Assembly: GCA_003255065.1 (NCBI GenBank)
Contig: QAOA01007382.1
Coordinates: 74,571-138,570, forward strand
Direction of reading: 5' to 3'
Length of the DNA: 64,000 nucleotides
From: Cercis canadensis
Lineage: Eukaryota > Streptophyta > Magnoliopsida > Fabales > Fabaceae
Positions 57,267 to 64,000 of this stretch are shown here, piece by piece. How positions within the stretch are numbered: position 1 is the stretch's first letter; each line of letters opens with the position of its first letter. The notes under the pieces were generated by a model. It ran no database searches and was not told the origin of the DNA. It worked only from the letters and a program-made list of their open reading frames with translations. The translations under genes were made by a program, and so were the position numbers.

Positions 57267-60200
57267 ATGGAAACTCTGAATTCCAGAAATCCTTCTTTAC
57301 CTACATTTGGTCAAACCTTTACTATCAAATTAGATCAGAGTAACTTTCTGATATGGAGGAATCAATTGCTTAATATAGTAATTGCAAATGGGTATGAAGA
57401 TATCTTGAATAGATCTTAGGTATGTCCGGAGAAATTTCATCAAGATTCAACCACTGGAAGTCTCATTTTGAACCCAGATTTTGTCTTTTGGTAGAGGCAA
57501 AACAGGTTAGTGATGAGTTGGATTTATGCTTCTCTTACTGAGCAACTTATGGCTCAAATTATGGGTTACAATACGGCATATGAGATATGGAAATCTCTGG
57601 GAGACAGCTTTGCCTGTTCATCTCATGCTCGCATCATGGAGTTAAGACTTCAGTTGCAAACCATTCACAAAGGAAATCTTAGTGTGCGGGATTACATGGT
57701 CAAGATCAGAGGCATTTGTGACAATCTACGAGTAGTAAGTGAAAATGTTAGCCAAGATGATCATGTAATGGCAATCTTGGCTGGACTAGGTCTTGAATAC
57801 AATCCAATTGTAGCATATGTCAGTTTTGAGTGCATATCAGCGGAAATTTTGCAGAGTCATCTGCTCACGTTTGAAGGCATGCTTGACAGACAGAAGTCAG
57901 TTGATGAGCAAATCTTGATTCAAGCAAATGCAGCTCAGTTTGGTCCCTTTAAAGGTAAGAAGAAGTTTAATTCTAATTCCCAGAATAATTTCTATCATGG
58001 TAACACCAATACTACACCAAATTCTTTCTCTGGTTCTGGTCATCGTAATCAGTCTAATAATCAAACTGGTAAGCCAAGATTTGGTAATTTTGGTGGGGCT
58101 GGCCAAAAACCACAGTGTCAAATTTGTCATAAGATAGGGCATTATGCATCTACTTGTTGGCATCGATTTGATAATGACTTTCAACCCAAAGTTTCAACTG
58201 GGAATTCTTCTCAACAACAAGCTTTTCAGGCATTGATGGCTACCACTGGTCAGATGGAAGACACTCATTGGTTTCTTGATACTGGGGCTACACATCATGT
58301 CACTGCTGACTTGGGCAATTTGTCTCTTCATAATCCATTTGCTGGGGTTGAGAAAGTCACAGTTGGCAATGGTAAACAACTTCCTGTTATGCATACTGGT
58401 AGTACTTCCATTCCTATTGCTAAGAGACCTTTATTGCTTAATCAAGTCTTACATGTGCCTAAGATAAGTGCAAATTTGGTTAGTGTTCGGAACTTGTGTC
58501 AAGATAATAGCATCTATGTTGAATTTTATTCTGCTTATTTTTTTGTGAAGGATCAGAAAACCAAAGAGGTACTTCTGCAAGGAACTCTTAAGCAAGGTCT
58601 CTACAAGGTCATGACTTCCTACGCTCCTACTAGTTCTCCCTCTGCTCCTTCTATAGCAGCATATCAAACCTTTGTTTTCTCTTCACAAAACTCCAATTCT
58701 GTTTTACAACTTTGGCACAATAGATTAGGTCATCCTTCTATTGATATAATAAATAGAATCATGTCTGCACATGGTTTAGCTCAGTTTACTGTCAATAAAC
58801 ATACAATTTGTAGTTCTTGTCAGTTGGCTAAAAGCCATAAATTGCCTTTTGTACAATCACATTCTAAAGCAATAAAGCCTTTTGACTTAGTGCATGCTGA
58901 TCTCTGGGGTTCTCCCTCTTGTACTTCAGTTAATGGTGCCTGTTATTTCTTATTATTGATTGATGATTGTACTAGATATTCTTGGATTTATTTACTACAG
59001 TCCAAGAGTGATACTCTTGACATGTTTCTGAGGTTTCAAGATCTGGTTAAGACTCAATTTGAGTATAATATTAAAGTTATTCAATCAGATTTTGGGGGGG
59101 AATTTGCAGCATTTGACCATATGGTTAAGACATCAGGTATACAACATAGGTTCTCATGCCCACATACTCCACAGCAAAATGGTCGAGTTGAAAGAAAAAA
59201 TAGACACATAGTGGAGACAGGATTATCTTTACTGATTACTGCAGGAATGCCTGCTAAGTATTGGACTTTTGCCTTCCAAACCTCAATTCAGCTTATTAAC
59301 AGAATGCCTACAGCAGTACTTCAATTTCAATCACCCTATGAACTACTATATCATAAACCTCCTGATCTTACTCAAGTCAAGACTTTTGGTTGTCTATACT
59401 TCCCCTATCTTAGACCTTATCGTTCTCATAAGCTTAAGAACAGATCAACTACTTGTTGTTTTTTGGGGCACAGTAATAAACACAAGAGTTTTCTGTGTAT
59501 GGACACTAGCACTAAGAGGATTTATATTTCTCGACATGTAGTGTTTGTAGAGACTGTGTTCCCTTTCAAATCTCCAGCATCTCAAACGTCTCAATCCAAG
59601 GTTTCAGAATGCTCCATTCCTGTCTCATTGTCTTCTACCCTTGCATGGTCTTCTCCATCTTCCACTTCTGATAGGACTACTGTCTCTCCTCAGTGTGCTT
59701 CAACATCAGAGTCACCTATCTCTTCTGGTTCTGCCTTTTCTGCTTCTCTTGTGCCACACAATTCTGTCTCTGAGGCACCACAGGTTATTGCAGATGTGCC
59801 TCCTCCTTCCCGCATGGTTACTAGGAGTCAGAATGGGATTTTTAAGCCTAAGGCTTATACCACTCAACATGCTCTTCTCTCTGCAGAACTTTCTACTTAC
59901 AAGTAGGCCCTTCAGTTTCCTTACTGGGTGGATGCCATGACTGCTGAAGTCAAGGCTCTACATCTTAATCACACATGGGATTTGGTGCCTTGGCCTGCTA
60001 ATAAGAATATAGTGGGATGTAGGTGGATTTACAAGGTAAAGTACAAGGCAGATGGCAGTATTGAAAGATACAAGGCTAGGTTAGTTGCTCAGGGGTTTAC
60101 ACAGTCATATGGAGTGGATTACTTGGACATTTTTAGTCTTGTTGTTAAACCTGCAACCATTCATATTGTTCTTACCCTTGCCTTGGTTTATAATTGGCAT

Positions 60201-61459
60201 CTTCAACAGTTAGATGTCAATAATGCTTTCCTTGATGGTGACTTACATGAGGAAGTCTACATGAGGCAGCCTCCTGGCTTTGAAGATGCTCAATACCCTC
60301 AGCATGTTTGCAAATTACAAAAGGCTTTGTATGGTTTGAAGCAGGCTCCTCGAGCTTGGTTCACCAAGTTGAAAAACACTCTGCTGACTTTGGATTTTCT
60401 CTGAACTTACTCAGATAATTCCCTTTTTGTGCTTCGTTTTGCAGGTCATGTGGTGTTTCTATTAGTATATGTTGATGATATCATCATCACTGGATCTAAT
60501 GTCTTCTTTATCCGCAAGTTGATTATAGAACTAAATCAAATGTTTGCTTTAAAGGACTTAGGCCAGTTACATTACTTTCTGGGGATTGAAACAACTTGGT
60601 CTCCTCAGCACCTTCATATGTCTCAGTCTAAGTACATTATGGACTTGCTGCACAAGACAGGTCTTAATGATGCAAAGCCTGTAGCCACTCCTATGGTAAG
60701 CTCACATATCCTCTCTAAGAGTGCTGGTATCTCACTCAAGGATCCTACCACTTACAAGAGTATTGTTGGTGCATTGTAATATTGCACACTTACTAGACTA
60801 GATATTGCTTACACTGTCAATAAACTCTGTCAGTTTATGAGTTTGCCTACTGATGTCCACTTGCAAGCAGCTAAAAGATTGTTGAGATATCTTAAAGGCA
60901 CTCTCTCCGATGGTATCACTCTTTCCAGAACTGCTCAACCCTCCTTGCTTGCCTTCTTAGATTCAGATTGGGCAGGGTGTCTAGATGATAGGAAGAGTAC
61001 CAGTGGGCATGCTGTGTTTCTTGGGGCTAGTCTTGTTTCCTAGTGCTCTGGCAAACAGAAGGTTGTTGCCAGGTCCAATACAGAGGCTGAGTATCGAGCC
61101 TTAGCCAATACCACTGTAGAACTTCAGTGGATTCAGTCCTTGCTTAAGGAGCTTCATGTTGGCTTGCCTCGACCTCCAATGCTGCTATGTGATAACTTGA
61201 GTGCTACTTTTCTGGCCTCTAATCCTGTGTTGCACGCTAGGATAAAACATATTGAAATAGATTGTTATTTTATTCGTGACAAGGTGCTAAATAAGGAGTT
61301 GTTCTCTGTCATATACCAGCTGCTGATCAACTTGCTGATGTCCTTACTAAACCACTGTCAACCAAAACAAATTTGTTATTCGAATTATTAGAAACTTTAC
61401 AAGGTAGTTTGATTGAGTTACAGACAGAATCAACTGCAGATTTGACTAAGTCAATATGA
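57267..61459 (+). pseudogene. Copia gag-pol, body 1, with several in-frame stops
   Basis: One frame from METLNSRNPS at 57267 (an upstream ATG is followed at once by TAA). Gag; zinc knuckle CQICHKIGHYASTC near 58113; protease WFLDTGATHHVT near 58270; pre-integrase LWHNRLGHPS; integrase DLVHADLWG, IQSDFGGEF and NGRVERKNR; reverse transcriptase with [20 protein letters not shown] and YVDDIIITG; RNase H with LDSDWAGCLDDRKSTSG. Stops: TAG 57417-57419, TAG 57492-57494, TAG 59904-59906, TGA 60402-60404, TAA 60777-60779, TAG 61041-61043. A small deletion near 61314 shifts the frame close to the end. The first two stops read CAG in body 2. Between 57495 and 59903 the frame is open for about 800 codons. 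Confidence 0.92.
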
Positions 61460-61524
61460 TCATTACAAGAAAGAAAGTTTGCATGATCATGGAATGAAGT
61501 TTTATCTAAAATGTCTAGGTTTCC

Positions 61525-61931
61525 TGTTAGAAGTAAGAAGGTTGAGGTCTTTGATGGTAGTTAGGAATAGTTAGTTAACTGTGGTTAAGTAGTTAGTTAA
61601 CTATAGTTAATGTAACTCAGGTTGTTATCCAGCTAAGCATGGTTAGTTAGCTAAACAGATTAGTCTTAGAAAGTTAGTTAACTGATTAAACAACTTTGAT
61701 GAGCTGTCAGTTCCCTTTTATATGTGATACACGTGAATGAGAAGATAACTTTTCAGAGTATTCATTTTTACTCTCCTTTCTCTGAAGCTTTCCCTTCTCT
61801 GTTCTCTCTCTCTCTCGTATCTCATCTTCTTGCTTAAGCTCTTTGCTTTCTGATATGGTTTCTGCTGCATAATCTTTCTGCAGAATTTACATCTTTTCAT
61901 TTCTTGCTTTCGCAGCTTACAAACTCTAATA
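61525..61931 (+). repeat. Copia LTR, second copy, shared by two bodies
   Basis: Follows body 1 and precedes the primer site TGGTATCAGAGC (61932-61943) of body 2. It has an expanded CTCTCT run relative to the first copy. Confidence 0.9.
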
Positions 61932-64000
61932 TGGTATCAGAGCTTTGAAAATGGCATAACACACTTCATCTTCTGTGTTTCCATTAATGGAAACTTTGAA
62001 TTCCAGAAATCCTTCTTTACCTACATTTGGTCAAACCCTCACTATCAAATTAGATCGGAGTAACTTTCTGATATGGAGGAATCAATTGCTTAACATAGTA
62101 ATTGCCAATGGGTATGGAGATATCTTGAATGGATCTCAGGTATGTCTGGAGAAATTTCATCAGTATGTCCGGAGAAACTTCTTCAAGATTCAACCACTGG
62201 AAGTCTCAGTTTGAACCCAGATTTTGTCCTTTGGCAGAGGCAAAACAAGTTAGTAATGAGTTGGATTTATGCTTCTCTTACTGAGCAACTTATGGCTCAA
62301 ATTATGGGCTACAATACGGCATATGAGATATGGAAATCCCTGGGAGACAGCTTTGCCTGTTCATCTCGTGCACGCATCATGGAGTTAAGACTCCAGTTGC
62401 AGACTATTCGTAAAGGAAATTTTGGTGTGTGGGATTATATGGTCAAGATCAGAGGCATTTGTGACAATCTACGAGCAGTAGGTGAAAATGTTAGTCAAAA
62501 TGATCAAATAATGGCAATCTTGGCTGGACTAGGGCCTGAATACAATCCAGTTGTAGCATATGTCAGTTTTGAGTGCATATCAGTGGAAATCTTGCAAAGT
62601 CATCTACTTGCGTTTGAGAGCAGGCTTGACAGACAGAAGTCAGTTGATGATCAAATCTTGATTCAAGCAAATGCAGCTCAGTTTGGTCCCTTTAGAGGTA
62701 AGAAGAAGTTTAATGCTAATTCTCAGAATAATTTCTATCATGGTAACACCAATACTGCACCAAATTCTTTCTCTGGTACTGGTCATCGTCATCAGTCTAA
62801 CAGTCAATCTGGTAAGTCAAGATTTGGTAATTTTGGTGGAACTGGTCAAAAACCACAGTGTCAAATTTGTCATAAGATGGGACATTCTGCCTCTGCTTGT
62901 TGGCATCGATTTGATAATGACTTTCAACCCAAAGCTTCAACTGGGAATCCTTCTCAACAACAAGCTTCTCAGGCATTGATGGCTACCACTGGTCAGATGG
63001 AAGACACTCCTTGGTTCCTTGATACTGGGGCTACTCACCATGTCACTGCTGACTTGGCAATTTGTCTTTTCATAATCCATTTGCTGGGGATGAGAAAGTC
63101 ACAGTTGGCAATGGTAAGCAACTTCCTGTTATGCATACTGGTAGTACTTCCATTCATACTGCTAGGAGACCTTTATTACTTAATCAAGTCTTACATGTGC
63201 CTAAGATAAGTGCAAATTTGGTTAGTGTTCAGAAATTATGTCGAGATAATAGCATCTATGTTGAGTTTTATCCTGATTATTTTCTTGTGAAGGATCAGAA
63301 AACCAAAGAGGTACTGCTGCAAGGAACTCTTAAGCAAGGACTCTACAAGGTTATGACTTCCTACATTCCTGCTAGTTCTTCATCTGCTCCTTCTATAGCA
63401 GCCTATCAAACGTTTGTTTCCTCTCCACAGAACTCCAATTCTGTGCTACAACTTTGGCACAATAGATTAAGTCATCCTTCCATTGATGTACTAAATAAAA
63501 TCATGTCTGCACATGGTTTAACTCGTTTTCCTGTCAACAAACTTACCATTTGTAGTTCTTGTTAGTTGGCTAAAAGCCATAAATTGCCTTTTGTACAGTC
63601 ACATTCTAAAGCAATAAAACCTTTTGACTTAGTGCATGCTGATCTCTGGGGTTCTCCCTCTTGTAGTTCAGTTAATGGTGCCTGCTATTTCTTATTATTG
63701 ATTGATGACTGTACTCGATATTCTTGGATTTATTTACTGCAGTCCAAGAGTGATACTCTTGACATGTTTCTGAGGTTTCAAGCTATGGTTAAAACTCAAT
63801 TTGAAGCCAATATTAAAGTCATTCAGTCAGACTTTGGGGGGGAATTTGCAGCTTTTGACCAGATGGTTAAGGCATCAGGTATCCATCATAGGTTCTCCTG
63901 CCCCCATACTCCACAGCAGAATGGTCGAGTTGAAAGAAAGAATCGCCACATCGTGGAGACAGGCTTATCCTTATTGATTACTGCAGGAATGCCTGCTAAG
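61932..64000 (+). mobile_element. Copia body 2, cut by the window edge
   Basis: Begins with an intact Met-tRNA-type primer site and repeats body 1 from gag into integrase with scattered differences. The 3' part is outside the window. Confidence 0.9.
61987..64000 (+). pseudogene. Copia gag-pol, body 2, partial, with frameshifts
   Basis: Starts METLNSRNPS at 61987. A 23-base direct duplication (GTATGTCTGGAGAAA... repeated near 62139-62184) shifts the frame. One missing G near 63056 shifts it again just after the protease motif DTGATHHVT. TAG at 63563-63565 stands where body 1 has CAG (58821-58823). The integrase then reads on to the window edge with DLVHADLWG, IQSDFGGEF and NGRVERKNR. The two TAGs of body 1 gag are CAG here. 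Confidence 0.92.

Larger units (their letters stand above)
56808..61931 (+). mobile_element. Copia retrotransposon body 1 with both LTRs
   Basis: LTRs at 56808-57211 and 61525-61931, both starting TGTTAGAAGT, differ at roughly 30 places. The primer binding site at 57212-57223 reads TGGTATCTGAGC, one base off the standard. The second LTR is followed by another primer binding site and a second body, so it is shared. It is inserted in a Ty3 gag. Confidence 0.9.

Overview
The window is nuclear DNA of a flowering plant, most likely a eudicot. The evidence is plant-type LTR retrotransposons of the Athila, Tat, Ogre and Copia kinds, a Mutator-like element, a CACTA element, a tRNA-type SINE, CCCTAAA-like repeats, one intron-containing host gene with a plant TATA box, and the last exon of a NAC transcription factor gene. 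The sequence does not let me name the species. Single N bases at about 41248, 41436, 42148, 47106 and 49648 sit in homopolymers, a TA run or a duplication joint, so they look like assembly joints.

Layout. 1-1261: 5' end of a minus-strand Copia element leaving the left edge, with an open gag. 1360-8316: minus-strand, Athila-like, gag-protease-only element with target duplication AATAG. 8511-about 26800: remnant of a minus-strand Ogre-like element (3' LTR, a 22-unit tandem array, broken gag). Its LTR is split by a complete plus-strand Tat-type element at 10379-19708 (target duplication AATAC), which also carries an intron-containing gene on the opposite strand. 28027-28668: last exon of a NAC gene, broken. 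29956-40643: a nearly complete minus-strand Athila-type element (target duplication AACAT). 40644-45924: duplicated low-copy sequence, fragments related to the aspartic protease gene downstream, a non-autonomous Mutator-like element (42086-43806) and a MITE. 45925-49517: a SINE split by a CACTA transposon (46018-49414). 52093-55138: the only apparently intact host gene, a four-exon nepenthesin-type aspartic protease of 488 residues. 56175-56807: LTR and gag start of a Ty3 element cut off by a Copia element. 56808-64000: two Copia bodies in tandem sharing a middle LTR.

How it works together. This is a transposon-rich interval with one working gene. The nesting order can be read directly: Tat into Ogre LTR, CACTA into SINE, Mutator-like element into a protease-gene-like intron fragment, MITE into a dispersed repeat, Copia into Ty3. 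Almost all retroelement coding regions are broken by nonsense codons. Where two copies can be compared, the change is CAG to TAG, as expected from deamination of methylated cytosine in the CHG context. The signals most worth a second look are the antisense gene of the Tat element with its own TATA box, ACGT-rich upstream region and intron; the covarying hairpin array between the convergent 3' ends of that gene and pol; the polypurine-plus-hairpin module that occurs twice in each Athila-type element; and the LTR-body-LTR-body Copia array.
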